Shown: piece by piece, positions 13,950-21,385 of the stretch
How the letters are laid out: every line of letters begins with the position of its first letter
How positions within the stretch are numbered: position 1 is the first letter of the stretch
IMG/VR virus record: IMGVR_UViG_3300031659_000008
Location: 1 to 59,411 of that record
Reading direction: 5' to 3' (one strand)
From: a virus
Length of the DNA: 59,411 nucleotides
Program-made: the position numbers and the translations under genes
Notes under the pieces: model-generated
Seen by the model: the letters and a program-made list of their open reading frames with translations, nothing else
What the model was told of the DNA's origin: nothing
Databases searched by the model: none

Positions 13950-14141
13950 ATGAAAAAAAATGGACAAGGTTCTTATCCTATTGGACATATAAAATATGGA
14001 ACTATGGGGCCAAAAACTTTTGATGAATATCAGTCTCTTAACTTTAGCAATAGAACTATTAATAAACTTAAAAGAAAAGTAAGTGGAACAGGACCAGCGG
14101 GAACTGTATTCAAAACTAATAAACCAAAAACAACAGCCTAA
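13950..14141 (+). CDS. Small basic protein
   Basis: This 63-residue protein (MKKNGQGSYPIGHIKYGTMG) is rich in Lys, Gly and Thr with no hydrophobic core. It is the first of a run of very small basic proteins (13.95-15.65 kb) that may be virion components or DNA-binding peptides. No family was recognised. Confidence 0.6.
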   Translation: MKKNGQGSYPIGHIKYGTMGPKTFDEYQSLNFSNRTINKLKRKVSGTGPAGTVFKTNKPKTTA

Positions 14142-14143
14142 TC

Positions 14144-14254
14144 ATGCCAAAAGTAGGAAAAAAAACATTTGCTTATACCCCAAAAGGTAAAGCAGCAGCA
14201 AAGAAAGCAGCTAAAAAAACTGGTAAAAAAGTAGTAAAAAAATCAGGATACTAA
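14144..14254 (+). CDS. 36-residue Lys/Ala-rich histone-like peptide
   Basis: ATG 14144 to TAA 14254. It starts MPKVGKKTFAYTPKGKAAAK and continues with KK- and AA-rich repeats similar to histone H1 tails and small phage DNA-condensing peptides. The stop overlaps the next ATG (TAATG). It probably binds DNA non-specifically, inferred from composition. Confidence 0.55.
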   Translation: MPKVGKKTFAYTPKGKAAAKKAAKKTGKKVVKKSGY

Positions 14255-14379
14255 TGGCTAAGAAGGTAAGTTGGAAGTGGGGCGGAAAAACGTATAGCGG
14301 AACTTTTATTAGAGAAACTAAAGACAAAATATTTGCTCGAACCACAAATGGAAAGATTAAAACTATTAAGAAAAAATGA
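14254..14379 (+). CDS. 41-residue basic peptide
   Basis: ATG 14254 to TGA 14379 (MAKKVSWKWGGKTYSGTFIR). Lysine- and tryptophan-containing, it looks like a small beta-hairpin. It overlaps both neighbours by a few bases. Confidence 0.5.
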   Translation: MAKKVSWKWGGKTYSGTFIRETKDKIFARTTNGKIKTIKKK

Positions 14380-14528
14380 AAAAAAATAAAACGGACTATA
14401 ACGGCATAGGGTTTTCAAATAAAAACATTGATAGGCTAACCAAAAAACAAATGTATATAGCAAAACAATCTGGCAATCCAAATAAGATTGAAGGTTCTGA
14501 CTTTAAGGCTTTAAATAAAAAAGGTTAA
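14376..14528 (+). CDS. 50-residue basic peptide
   Basis: ATG 14376 overlaps the previous stop by ATGA; it ends at 14528. It begins MKKNKTDYNGIGFSNKNIDR and continues with KKQMYIAKQSGNPNKIEGSD. The latter motif recalls small phage proteins carrying a K-Q-x-x-I-A repeat. It is highly basic. Confidence 0.5.
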   Translation: MKKNKTDYNGIGFSNKNIDRLTKKQMYIAKQSGNPNKIEGSDFKALNKKG

Positions 14529-14533
14529 TTATA

Positions 14534-14653
14534 ATGGCTAAGAAATTCAAAGTACACAAAATGTTTAGTAAAACGGGGATAGTAAAAATTGCTAAAAATA
14601 TAGCAGACCATAATCGTTTAAAAAAACAAGGCTATAATCACAAGAAACCATAA
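14534..14653 (+). CDS. 39-residue basic peptide
   Basis: ATG 14534 to TAA 14653 (MAKKFKVHKMFSKTGIVKIA). It is rich in Lys and His and directly abuts the next gene. It belongs to the same basic-peptide cluster. Confidence 0.5.
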   Translation: MAKKFKVHKMFSKTGIVKIAKNIADHNRLKKQGYNHKKP

Positions 14654-14908
14654 ATGGCAAGTCCACGAAAAGGAAAGGCAAAAGTTAAAATTACCTCAAC
14701 CGGCAAAAAAGTTAGCTATGGTCAAGCCGGTAGTGCTAAAGGCGGAGGACCAAGAGTAAGACCAGGCACTTCTAAAGGCGACAGCTACTGCGCTAGAAGC
14801 CTAGGCATCAAAAGAAGATTAAGCAAGAAAAAACAAAACGACCCTAACACTCCAAACAATTTATCTCGAAAGAGATGGAAGTGCGTAGGGGCTAAGTCTA
14901 AAAAATAA
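14654..14908 (+). CDS. Conserved small basic phage protein
   Basis: This 84-residue protein is rich in Lys, Gly and Ser. It has the recognisable order VSYGQAGSAKGGG, PGTSKGDSYCARSLGIK, NDPNTPNNLSRKRWKC; comparable small proteins occur in many marine phages without assigned function. Two Cys and high basicity suggest a compact DNA- or capsid-associated protein. Confidence 0.65.
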   Translation: MASPRKGKAKVKITSTGKKVSYGQAGSAKGGGPRVRPGTSKGDSYCARSLGIKRRLSKKKQNDPNTPNNLSRKRWKCVGAKSKK

Positions 14909-14924
14909 GAAAGAAAAATATTAG

Positions 14925-14932
14925 TATCTTTG
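14925..14932 (+). promoter_or_regulatory. Bacteroidetes-type promoter -7 element (TATCTTTG)
   Basis: TAnnTTTG match 19 bases before the ATG at 14952. It would start a transcript covering the second half of the small-protein cluster and the fibre genes. Confidence 0.6.
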
Positions 14933-14951
14933 TAAGGTAAAAATTATCATT

Positions 14952-15152
14952 ATGAAAAAGCAAGGTTATAATTCACGTTTAAACGAATCTTTAGGGGCTC
15001 GTAATGGAAAAAAATCTCAGTCTATGAAAGACAGAAGAGATGAAAGTAAAGCTATGTCCAAAAAAATGTCTGGTCATTCATATGGTGCAGACAAAGGAAT
15101 GGAATATAGAAGTAATAATTTAAACTGGTCAACTCATCATCACTTAAGTTAA
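14952..15152 (+). CDS. 66-residue basic protein
   Basis: MKKQGYNSRLNESLGARNGK is followed by KDRRDESKAMSKKMSGHSYG and a C-terminus with three His. It is highly hydrophilic and charged, probably a virion-associated or DNA-associated peptide. No family was recognised. Confidence 0.6.
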   Translation: MKKQGYNSRLNESLGARNGKKSQSMKDRRDESKAMSKKMSGHSYGADKGMEYRSNNLNWSTHHHLS

Positions 15153-15153
15153 G

Positions 15154-15354
15154 ATGGCAACAAAAGGTAGAACATCTAAATTTCCTGAGATTAAAAAATC
15201 TAGAGAAGGAAAGTTTACTAATTGGGTAAAAAAAAATATGCCTGGTAAAAGTACTTGTTCAGCAGCATCAGCTGTTATGAAAAATACAAGTAATTATTCT
15301 GGCGGTGTTGTTAAAATGGCGAACTACGCCAATAATTTTGGATGTAAAAAATGA
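15154..15354 (+). CDS. 66-residue basic protein
   Basis: MATKGRTSKFPEIKKSREGK opens a basic region. The second half (STCSAASAVMKNTSNYSGGV, KMANYANNFGCKK) has small residues and two Cys. Similar short proteins appear in marine phage structural regions. The function is unknown. Confidence 0.6.
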   Translation: MATKGRTSKFPEIKKSREGKFTNWVKKNMPGKSTCSAASAVMKNTSNYSGGVVKMANYANNFGCKK

Positions 15355-15500
15355 GAAAACTAGGAGCGTGGCTTATAAAAGTAGCTAATAAAATTAGCGA
15401 GTTTTTTGAATATTTAAAATGCAAGTGGAATAAAATTATTATTCTTCTTTCTTTTGAAGTAAAAACATGTAATAATAAAATATGTACTTGTAATAAATGA
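15351..15500 (+). CDS. 49-residue membrane-associated peptide
   Basis: ATG 15351 overlaps the previous stop by ATGA. An amphipathic helix (MRKLGAWLIKVANKISEFFE) is followed by a short hydrophobic stretch and a Cys-rich tail (CNNKICTCNK). It may associate with the membrane. The function is unknown. Confidence 0.5.
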   Translation: MRKLGAWLIKVANKISEFFEYLKCKWNKIIILLSFEVKTCNNKICTCNK

Positions 15501-15649
15501 AATCAAAAGGATTGGGAGATACAATACATAAGTTTACCAGTTTCACTGGAATTAAAAAAATAGTAGATACGGTTGCTAAGGCAACAAACAGCGATTGCGG
15601 ATGTGATGGTCGGCGTGACAGTTTAAATAGAATAGTACCTTATAAATAA
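15497..15649 (+). CDS. 50-residue conserved Cys-motif phage protein
   Basis: ATG 15497 overlaps the previous stop. MKSKGLGDTIHKFTSFTGIK, then a helix and the motif CGCDGRRDSLNRIVPYK. The arrangement GLGDxIxKxTxxTGI, then CGCxxRxxxLNxxxPY, is familiar from small proteins of many Bacteroidetes and marine phages. Its function is not known. Confidence 0.65.
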   Translation: MKSKGLGDTIHKFTSFTGIKKIVDTVAKATNSDCGCDGRRDSLNRIVPYK

Positions 15650-15655
15650 AAAATT

Positions 15656-15925
15656 ATGGCTTATCAAAAATTACAAGCACAAAGAGCTGCAGCAGTAACG
15701 CCAAGCGATACTGTAGATATACCAAGTATTTCAACTGACCCAGGGGCCGGAAGAAATAACGGATGTGTTCTTTTTGTTGGTACTGCAGGAAACCTGAGAG
15801 TAAAAACAACAGGTGGAGATGATGTTACGTTTAACAACATCAATACTGGAGCATTTATTCCTGTACAAATTTTAAGGGTATATGCTACAGGAACTACTGC
15901 AAGTAATATACTTGCATTGTGGTAA
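15656..15925 (+). CDS. Small conserved structural protein (head or tail decoration)
   Basis: This 89-residue beta-rich protein matches a common marine-phage pattern: SDTVDIPSIS, GCVLFVGTAGNLRVKTTGGD, then VTFNNINTGAFIPVQILRVY and ATGTTASNILALW. Such proteins are usually virion components, possibly decoration or spike parts. It heads the fibre gene block. Confidence 0.65.
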   Translation: MAYQKLQAQRAAAVTPSDTVDIPSISTDPGAGRNNGCVLFVGTAGNLRVKTTGGDDVTFNNINTGAFIPVQILRVYATGTTASNILALW

Positions 15926-15935
15926 AATATAAACT

Positions 15936-16088
15936 ATGGGATTAGCAAATTGGATAGCAATAGCAATAGGGGAGAATTTAATTTCACAAGCACCGCCTTT
16001 CCCAAGTGCTGACATAGTAAATGAATTAGGAGTGCAAATGATTAGCGAAGATGCATCCGCACAAGATTTAATAACAGAAGGACAATAA
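15936..16088 (+). CDS. 50-residue protein with hydrophobic N-terminus
   Basis: ATG 15936 to TAA 16088. A hydrophobic start (MGLANWIAIAIGENLI) is followed by an acidic soluble part (SEDASAQDLITEGQ). It lies between two structural genes and may be a small virion or assembly protein. The family is unknown. Confidence 0.5.
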   Translation: MGLANWIAIAIGENLISQAPPFPSADIVNELGVQMISEDASAQDLITEGQ

Positions 16089-16089
16089 A

Positions 16090-17292
16090 ATGGCAATAAA
16101 ATTTTCACAATTCAATGCAGGTGCAACCGTAGCTGACATAGACTTTATAGTTGGTTATAAAGCAGCAGATAATGTTCAAATACCAATTGGTCTTGTTACT
16201 GTAAACACTACTTACAGCATAGCTACAGCTCAAGATGGAGCAAACGAATCCTTAACCTTAACAGGTGTAGGCCCTTCAAGCACAGATGTAATTACGTTTA
16301 CAGCAGGAGCTGATATCATTTTAACTGATGACGGAGTAGGAAATGGATTTACTATAGCCGCATCCGGCCCACAGGGAACAGTTACTTCTGTAGATTATAC
16401 TTCAGATATTACCGCATTTACAGCAGCAGGGGGGCCAATAACAGCATCTGGAACTCTTACTCTAAACAAAAACGGTGGAACAGCGGGACAATATATTGAC
16501 GGAGCCGCCGGAGCTTGGACAACACTACCTGTATCTGATACATATGATTTAAATCCTACTACTAATGGAAGTAGTGTAGATGTTAATTTAACTTCAAGCT
16601 CAGGAACAGATAATTCTTTAGTAACGCTTACTCCATCTGGAGGACTTACAATTACTCAAGCAGGGGATATAATAACAGTAGATGGTAGTGCAATGGCAGG
16701 AACAGTTACTTCTGTCTCTTCTGCATCAACTGCAACTGCATTAACACTTGACACTAGTGTATCATCACCAAACCCCGTAATAACTCTTGGAGTTACTGGC
16801 GGAATAGCAGGACAATATTTAGATGGAGCAGCGGGAGCTTGGACGACACTACCGGCAGACGTTACTTCATTTAATCAGGTTGCAGGTGCGGCATCAACAG
16901 GAGCAGCACTAACCGCAGCCGGTACAGGAGCCGGACCATACACTGGAACAGTAACTGTCGCATCAAATGCTTTTGCAGGCGGAGCAAATATAGGGCATGT
17001 TCCTGACGCATCAGGAGCAGGCGGAGGAACTTTCTTAAAAGAAGATGGTACTTGGGCAGTCGCGGGAGGGGTTCCTACAAAAACAGTAAATACATTTACT
17101 ATTAGCGGAGCAGCAACCAACACTCTTGTAGTTACCTCAGCTACTAACCCAGTTAGTGTAAACTATATAGATGTTTATATTAATGGTGTTTATCAGGCTA
17201 AAGCGAACGCTACATTATCAGTCAAAACATTGACTTTAGCAGCAGGCTTTTATCCTGACGGCGCAGTAATAGAAACAGTAACAACAACATAA
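16090..17292 (+). CDS. Tail fibre-like protein with approximately 108-residue repeats
   Basis: This 400-residue protein is rich in Thr, Ala, Gly and Val. The unit GTVTSV ... GTAGQYIDGAAGAWTTLP occurs at residues about 96-146 and again at about 203-254. The C-terminal 90 residues (VPTKTVNTFTISGAATNTLV, YIDVYINGVYQAKANATLSV) look like a separate tip domain. Repeated beta-rich units and location suit a trimeric fibre shaft. Confidence 0.75.
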   Translation: MAIKFSQFNAGATVADIDFIVGYKAADNVQIPIGLVTVNTTYSIATAQDGANESLTLTGVGPSSTDVITFTAGADIILTDDGVGNGFTIAASGPQGTVTSVDYTSDITAFTAAGGPITASGTLTLNKNGGTAGQYIDGAAGAWTTLPVSDTYDLNPTTNGSSVDVNLTSSSGTDNSLVTLTPSGGLTITQAGDIITVDGSAMAGTVTSVSSASTATALTLDTSVSSPNPVITLGVTGGIAGQYLDGAAGAWTTLPADVTSFNQVAGAASTGAALTAAGTGAGPYTGTVTVASNAFAGGANIGHVPDASGAGGGTFLKEDGTWAVAGGVPTKTVNTFTISGAATNTLVVTSATNPVSVNYIDVYINGVYQAKANATLSVKTLTLAAGFYPDGAVIETVTTT

Positions 17293-17303
17293 AATAAATT
17301 TCA

Positions 17304-17498
17304 ATGGCAATAACTAAAGCAACTACAGATGTGATTGACATGAGTGGTAATACTGGAGGCATTGTGTGGGCTAAAGGCAATACCGCATCTCAACCAGCAG
17401 TAGGTGTTTCAACGGCTGGTGATTTACGAGAAAACACAGACACAAATAAAACTGAATTGTTTAATGGAACGTCTTGGGTTAATCTAAAAGAACAGTAA
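17304..17498 (+). CDS. Short fibre-head module protein
   Basis: This 64-residue protein begins MAITKATTDVIDMSGNTGGI and ends FNGTSWVNLKEQ. The pattern (RENTDTNKTELFNGTSWVNL) is the short module found at the base of many phage fibres. Related N-termini occur in the two glycine-rich proteins downstream (MAITKITND, MAITKINTPE), so the three share an attachment module. Confidence 0.7.
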   Translation: MAITKATTDVIDMSGNTGGIVWAKGNTASQPAVGVSTAGDLRENTDTNKTELFNGTSWVNLKEQ

Positions 17499-17509
17499 TA
17501 TTTTAACTT

Positions 17510-18526
17510 ATGGCTATAACTAAGATAACAAACGACTTAATAGATTTCAATATCACTAACACTACTAGTAGTTTAAAGATGCCAACAGGTAATGCTTTTT
17601 CTGGAGTAGCAGTAGATGGCATGATTCGTAATGACCAATCACAAACTGCTGGTTCTGCACAAAGCGCTATGCAACACAAGACTCCTTTAGGATGGAAGAA
17701 CTATGCGACAGCTGCTGTAGCCCCATATTCAATGGACTATTTAATTGTTGGCGGCGGAGCTGGTGGGGGAACTAATTCCACTAACAGCAACAACTCAGGC
17801 GGCGGCGGAGCTGGTGGATTTGTTGAAGTTACAGGAGGTTCAATACAGATAGGAACAGTTTATACTATTTCAATTGGAGCAGGCGGAGCGGTTTCTACTA
17901 ATGGTGGGCAATCTAAATTTCTTCCTCTTGCTACTGCAAGCGGCGGAGGTTATGGAGGAGCTGGAGCTAGCACTAGTACATTAGGTGCAGGAAGAGCAGG
18001 TGCATCAGGCGGCGGCGGCGGAGGCGCATCCACTCCTATTAATTCAGGAGGAGCAGCGACCCAACCCACGGGTCAAGGATTTGCTGGTAGTTCAAGTTAT
18101 GCAACTATCTTTCTAGCGGGCGGTTCAGGCGGCGGCGCAGGTACAGTAGGAGGACCACCACAAGATTGGGGACCAGGTCCAGGTGGTACAGGAAAAGTTT
18201 CAGCGCTATTAACCGGTTCTAATATATATTATGGCGGCGGAGGTTCAGGTGGAGCTGGTGGGGGAGGTTTTACAGCAGGCGGCGGAGCTGGCGGCGGAGG
18301 TACAGGAGGTAAATATTCTGGTTCAGTAAGCGCAACAGCAGGTTCTGACGGCTATGGAGGCGGCGGAGGCGGTGGTTATGACGCAAAAGGCGGCGGTTCA
18401 GGAATTGTTATCTTAAAAATTCCTAATGCTAGTTATTCAGGGACATATACCGGAAGCCCAACTATAAGCTATTATGGAACAAGTACAATATTAAAATTCA
18501 CGGGAGCAGGAACTTATACAGGATAA
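17510..18526 (+). CDS. Glycine-rich tail adhesin, copy 1
   Basis: This 338-residue protein has an N-terminal fibre-base module (residues 1-75). A glycine-rich domain starting DYLIVGGGAGGG covers about residues 85-310 with many GGGG and GAGG blocks. The glycine-rich sandwich resembles phage receptor-binding adhesins such as those of the T4 gp38 group. A paralogue lies at 19046-20047; sharing of GANSTNSNNSG-like segments suggests duplication. It is probably a host-range determinant. Confidence 0.75.
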   Translation: MAITKITNDLIDFNITNTTSSLKMPTGNAFSGVAVDGMIRNDQSQTAGSAQSAMQHKTPLGWKNYATAAVAPYSMDYLIVGGGAGGGTNSTNSNNSGGGGAGGFVEVTGGSIQIGTVYTISIGAGGAVSTNGGQSKFLPLATASGGGYGGAGASTSTLGAGRAGASGGGGGGASTPINSGGAATQPTGQGFAGSSSYATIFLAGGSGGGAGTVGGPPQDWGPGPGGTGKVSALLTGSNIYYGGGGSGGAGGGGFTAGGGAGGGGTGGKYSGSVSATAGSDGYGGGGGGGYDAKGGGSGIVILKIPNASYSGTYTGSPTISYYGTSTILKFTGAGTYTG

Positions 18527-18529
18527 ATT

Positions 18530-19024
18530 ATGGCACACTTTGCAAAAGTAAATAACGAAAATATAGTAGAAGAAATTCTAGTAATTAATAATAATGTTAT
18601 ATTAGATGATGATGGAATAGAAAGTGAATTAAAAGGAAGAGAATTTTTAATAGCTACTTTTGGTTCTTCTCTATGGGTTCAGACATCTTACAACGGTACA
18701 ATAAGAAAAAACTATGCTGGGATTGGTTATACTTATGACACCATAAGAGATTCTTTTATACCACCGATACCCCATGATAGTTGGAATTTAAATGAAGAAA
18801 CTTGCCAGTGGGAATCACCCACGCTATATCCTACAGATGGGAGGGATTACACATGGAATGAAGACGAAACTGAATGGGTTTTATTTACACCTACTAAGCC
18901 TTATGATAGTTGGATTTGGAATGAAACTGAATGGGAGTGGGAATCACCCACGCTATATCCTACAGACGGGGAAGATTACACATGGAATGAAGACACGTTG
19001 AGTTGGGTAGAATTTGAACTATAA
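18530..19024 (+). CDS. Conserved phage fibre-associated protein with internal repeat
   Basis: This 164-residue protein starts MAHFAKVNNENIVEEILVIN and contains WVQTSYNGTIRKNYAGIGYT, a pattern widely shared among marine myo- and podoviruses. The C-terminal part holds two 43-residue repeats (HDSWNLNEETCQWESPTLYP and YDSWIWNETEWEWESPTLYP). It lies between the two glycine-rich adhesins and is probably a fibre tip or chaperone-like piece. Confidence 0.75.
   Translation: MAHFAKVNNENIVEEILVINNNVILDDDGIESELKGREFLIATFGSSLWVQTSYNGTIRKNYAGIGYTYDTIRDSFIPPIPHDSWNLNEETCQWESPTLYPTDGRDYTWNEDETEWVLFTPTKPYDSWIWNETEWEWESPTLYPTDGEDYTWNEDTLSWVEFEL
18772..19024 (+). repeat. Two tandem 129-bp in-frame repeats
   Basis: The units begin near 18772 and 18901. 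They share long identical stretches, for example GGAATCACCCACGCTATATC at 18811 and 18940. Each encodes one Trp- and Tyr-rich 43-residue module, indicating recent duplication or recombination. Confidence 0.8.
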
Positions 19025-19045
19025 GACAGTGTAAAATAATAAATA

Positions 19046-20047
19046 ATGGCAATAACTAAAATAAACACACCAGAATTAATTGACCTCAATACTACGGGCG
19101 CTACAAGACTACCTAGTGGTAGCGTAGCTTCTAGACCGACCACAGGTCTTACTAATGGTGACTTTCGGTATAACACTGACGTTAATAAAGTAGAATATTA
19201 CGACTTAACTACAGCAACATGGTATCAGATATCTACAGAAGGAAGCGTGTATACATTAGACTATTTAGTTGTAGCAGGCGGCGGCGGTGGCGGCGCTAAT
19301 TCCACTAACAGCAACAACTCAGGTGGTGCAGGAGCAGGAGGAGTTCTTCAAGCTACAGGCGCTTCTGTAACAGGAGGAACAATTTATAACGTTTTAGTTG
19401 GAAACGGAGGTCAAGCTAAGGAAAGCGGAGGCTCTTCGGGTTTTAGTTCGTTTACTGCAACAGGCGGTGGCGGTGGCGGCGCAGGATATACATCTGGAGG
19501 ACTTGGAATAGGTAAGGCCGGGGGTTCAGGCGGCGGAGGCGGCGGAGGTACAGGGACAGCTAATTCAGGTGGGTCTGCTTCACCAGCAGGTCAAGGATAT
19601 TCGGGAGGAGCATCCAGTAACGCTATCTATCTAGCAGGTGGAGGCGGCGGAGGCGCAGGCGCAATCGGACAAAGCGGGCCTGGATATGGAGGCGGCGCAG
19701 GCGGCGCAGGAATTACATCAACAATATCAGGAACTAATCGTTCATATGCTGGTGGAGGCGGCGGCGGAGCAGGAAGTGGAGGTTCACCAGGCGGAGCGAG
19801 TTATGGCGGCGGAACTGGTGGACGATATAGCACAGGAATTACTTATGCTAATAACGGTGTATATGGCCTTGGCGGCGGCGGTGGCGGCGGTTATGGAGGC
19901 TCATCAGGTGGCTCAGGAGTTGTAGTACTTAGTATATCTAGCTCTAATTATAGCGGTATAATAACAGGAGCTCCAGAGGTGGACACTACCACGGTATCAG
20001 GGACTACAATATTAACCTACAAGGGTTCAGGAACTTATACAGGATAA
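19046..20047 (+). CDS. Glycine-rich tail adhesin, copy 2
   Basis: This 333-residue paralogue of the protein at 17510-18526 shares the base module (MAITKINTPELIDLNTTGAT, FRYNTDVNKVEYYDL) and a glycine-rich domain from about residue 73 (LDYLVVAGGGGGG). The C-terminal strands (GSGVVVLSISSSNYSGIITG, GSGTYTG) match too. Two diverged adhesins suggest alternative receptor binding or domain swapping. Confidence 0.75.
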   Translation: MAITKINTPELIDLNTTGATRLPSGSVASRPTTGLTNGDFRYNTDVNKVEYYDLTTATWYQISTEGSVYTLDYLVVAGGGGGGANSTNSNNSGGAGAGGVLQATGASVTGGTIYNVLVGNGGQAKESGGSSGFSSFTATGGGGGGAGYTSGGLGIGKAGGSGGGGGGGTGTANSGGSASPAGQGYSGGASSNAIYLAGGGGGGAGAIGQSGPGYGGGAGGAGITSTISGTNRSYAGGGGGGAGSGGSPGGASYGGGTGGRYSTGITYANNGVYGLGGGGGGGYGGSSGGSGVVVLSISSSNYSGIITGAPEVDTTTVSGTTILTYKGSGTYTG

Positions 20048-20112
20048 TGGAATATACTACAAATACAACAGCAGGAGAAATCAAAATTGTATATTATATA
20101 ACAAAAAAATGA
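20047..20112 (+). CDS. 21-residue micro-ORF
   Basis: ATG 20047 overlaps the adhesin stop (TAATG) and its TGA overlaps the next ATG. It encodes MEYTTNTTAGEIKIVYY and four more residues. The double overlap suggests a coupling role, but it could be chance. Confidence 0.3.
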   Translation: MEYTTNTTAGEIKIVYYITKK

Positions 20113-20264
20113 ATATAACTGATTTGAAACTATACACATTTAACCTTATGGCGTTTGCCATTTCAATGTCTACGATTGATGTTATATTAAAAATAATTCT
20201 TTTAACTGTGTCTATAGGATACACTATACACAAATGGTATTTGATGTATGGAAAGAATAAGTAA
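20109..20264 (+). CDS. Small membrane protein in lysis region
   Basis: ATG 20109 to TAA 20264, 51 residues. A short polar start (MNITDLKLYT) leads to two hydrophobic stretches (FNLMAFAISMS and VILKIILLTVSIGYTI) and a basic tail (HKWYLMYGKNK). Directly overlapping the endolysin gene, it is a good candidate for a holin or holin-regulating protein. Comparable small proteins occur beside lysis genes in Bacteroidetes phages. Confidence 0.6.
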   Translation: MNITDLKLYTFNLMAFAISMSTIDVILKIILLTVSIGYTIHKWYLMYGKNK

Positions 20265-20709
20265 ACATATTACCCACAAGGAAGCTATACGCTCCAACAC
20301 AGCTTTACGTTTAAATATAAGTAATATTCCAAATGATTACGAAACCTCTAATATGGCTGGTATTGCTACTCATGTCTTTGAGCCTCTTAGAGAATACGTA
20401 GGCGGACCTATAAAAATTAATAGTATGTTTAGGTGTGAAGATTTAAATCGAGCTATTGGCGGAAGCTCACGCAGTCAGCACTGTCAGGGAAGAGCGATTG
20501 ACCTAGACGATACCTTCGGACATAAAACAAACGCTCAGATGTTTAACTACATAAAAGACAACCTAAACTTCGACCAGCTTATATGGGAGTTTGGAGATAA
20601 TAAAAATCCAGCGTGGATACATGTAAGTTATGTTTCAAAAGAAGAAAACAGAACAAGATGTTTGCGCGCTGAAAAAATAAATGGTAAGAATTATTATACA
20701 GTAATATGA
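20248..20709 (+). CDS. M15-family peptidase endolysin
   Basis: This 153-residue protein has the Peptidase M15 pattern: SMFRCEDLNRAIGG, SQHCQGRAIDLD (Zn ligands His and Asp, as in SxHxxGxAxD), and the third Zn ligand in WIHVSY. It would cut peptide cross-links in peptidoglycan for lysis. It overlaps the small membrane gene upstream and the holin-like gene downstream. Confidence 0.88.
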   Translation: MERISKHITHKEAIRSNTALRLNISNIPNDYETSNMAGIATHVFEPLREYVGGPIKINSMFRCEDLNRAIGGSSRSQHCQGRAIDLDDTFGHKTNAQMFNYIKDNLNFDQLIWEFGDNKNPAWIHVSYVSKEENRTRCLRAEKINGKNYYTVI

Positions 20710-21128
20710 GTACTGTAAAAAAACCATTTAAAGAGACTGCCGTAGGCAGGTTTCTTATTGAAAAAGCTCCTTCCATACTTGGAATTGTAGGAGACGCTAT
20801 TCTTCCTGGAAATGTAATATCAGAGCTTATCTCTGGCAATAAAGAAATGTCAGAAGCAGACAAGCATATTGCTTTAGAAAAATTAAGAATAGAGCGTGCT
20901 GAGATAGATGGAATTACCCGTAGATGGGTGTCAGATTCTAGAAGTCAAAGTTGGCTTGCGCGAAATATACGGCCACTAACTTTAGTGGTATTAGTTCTAG
21001 CTTATGTAGGAGGATGGTTTATGGGATTAGACACCTCAGATACAGCATCTCTTTTAACATGGGTTCTTTGCGGATACTTTGGAGCAAGAACAGCAGATAA
21101 AATAGGAGTTAAACTCCCTGGTAAATAA
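20706..21128 (+). CDS. Putative three-span holin
   Basis: This 140-residue protein is similar in layout to the 3TM holin family of gene-transfer agents and phages. An amphipathic segment (PSILGIVGDAILPGNVISEL) is followed by a charged helix (EADKHIALEKLRIERAEIDG), WVSDSRSQSWLARNIRPLTL, and then two transmembrane segments. It lies directly after the endolysin. It would form inner-membrane holes to release the endolysin. Confidence 0.75.
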   Translation: MSTVKKPFKETAVGRFLIEKAPSILGIVGDAILPGNVISELISGNKEMSEADKHIALEKLRIERAEIDGITRRWVSDSRSQSWLARNIRPLTLVVLVLAYVGGWFMGLDTSDTASLLTWVLCGYFGARTADKIGVKLPGK

Positions 21129-21132
21129 TTCT

Positions 21133-21140
21133 TATATTTG
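21133..21140 (+). promoter_or_regulatory. Bacteroidetes-type promoter -7 element (TATATTTG)
   Basis: TAnnTTTG match immediately after the holin gene and 20 bases before the ATG at 21161. It would drive the gene cluster leading to the terminase genes. Confidence 0.55.
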
Positions 21141-21160
21141 TATTAATTAAATTTAATACA

Positions 21161-21385
21161 ATGGACATAAGAAAAATATCCATAGGCGCAGACTATAAGT
21201 CTAGTGCTATGCATTATATAGTAGGGCAAGAAGTATTAGGAGGAAGCCATCAAATTCATTTAATAAAACATATTAAAGAGTCAGGTAGCGTTGTTATTTG
21301 GATTCAAAAAAAAGATGAAATTTTTTTATGGAAAGAATTTAATTCTAATATGCCTTTTTCAATAGAGTATAATATAAACTTTTAA
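21161..21385 (+). CDS. 74-residue hypothetical protein
   Basis: MDIRKISIGADYKSSAMHYI opens a beta-rich protein with HQIHLIKHIKESGSVVIWIQ. A similar short domain (a Gly-x-D-Y-K motif, then a strand pair) is seen in small phage proteins that follow the head or packaging genes. The stop overlaps the next start (TAATG). The function is unknown. Confidence 0.6.
   Translation: MDIRKISIGADYKSSAMHYIVGQEVLGGSHQIHLIKHIKESGSVVIWIQKKDEIFLWKEFNSNMPFSIEYNINF

Noticed and set aside
18792-19001. 69-codon plus-strand frame within 18530-19024
   Set aside because: It is an alternative frame of the tandem repeat; the main frame has recognisable conserved motifs.
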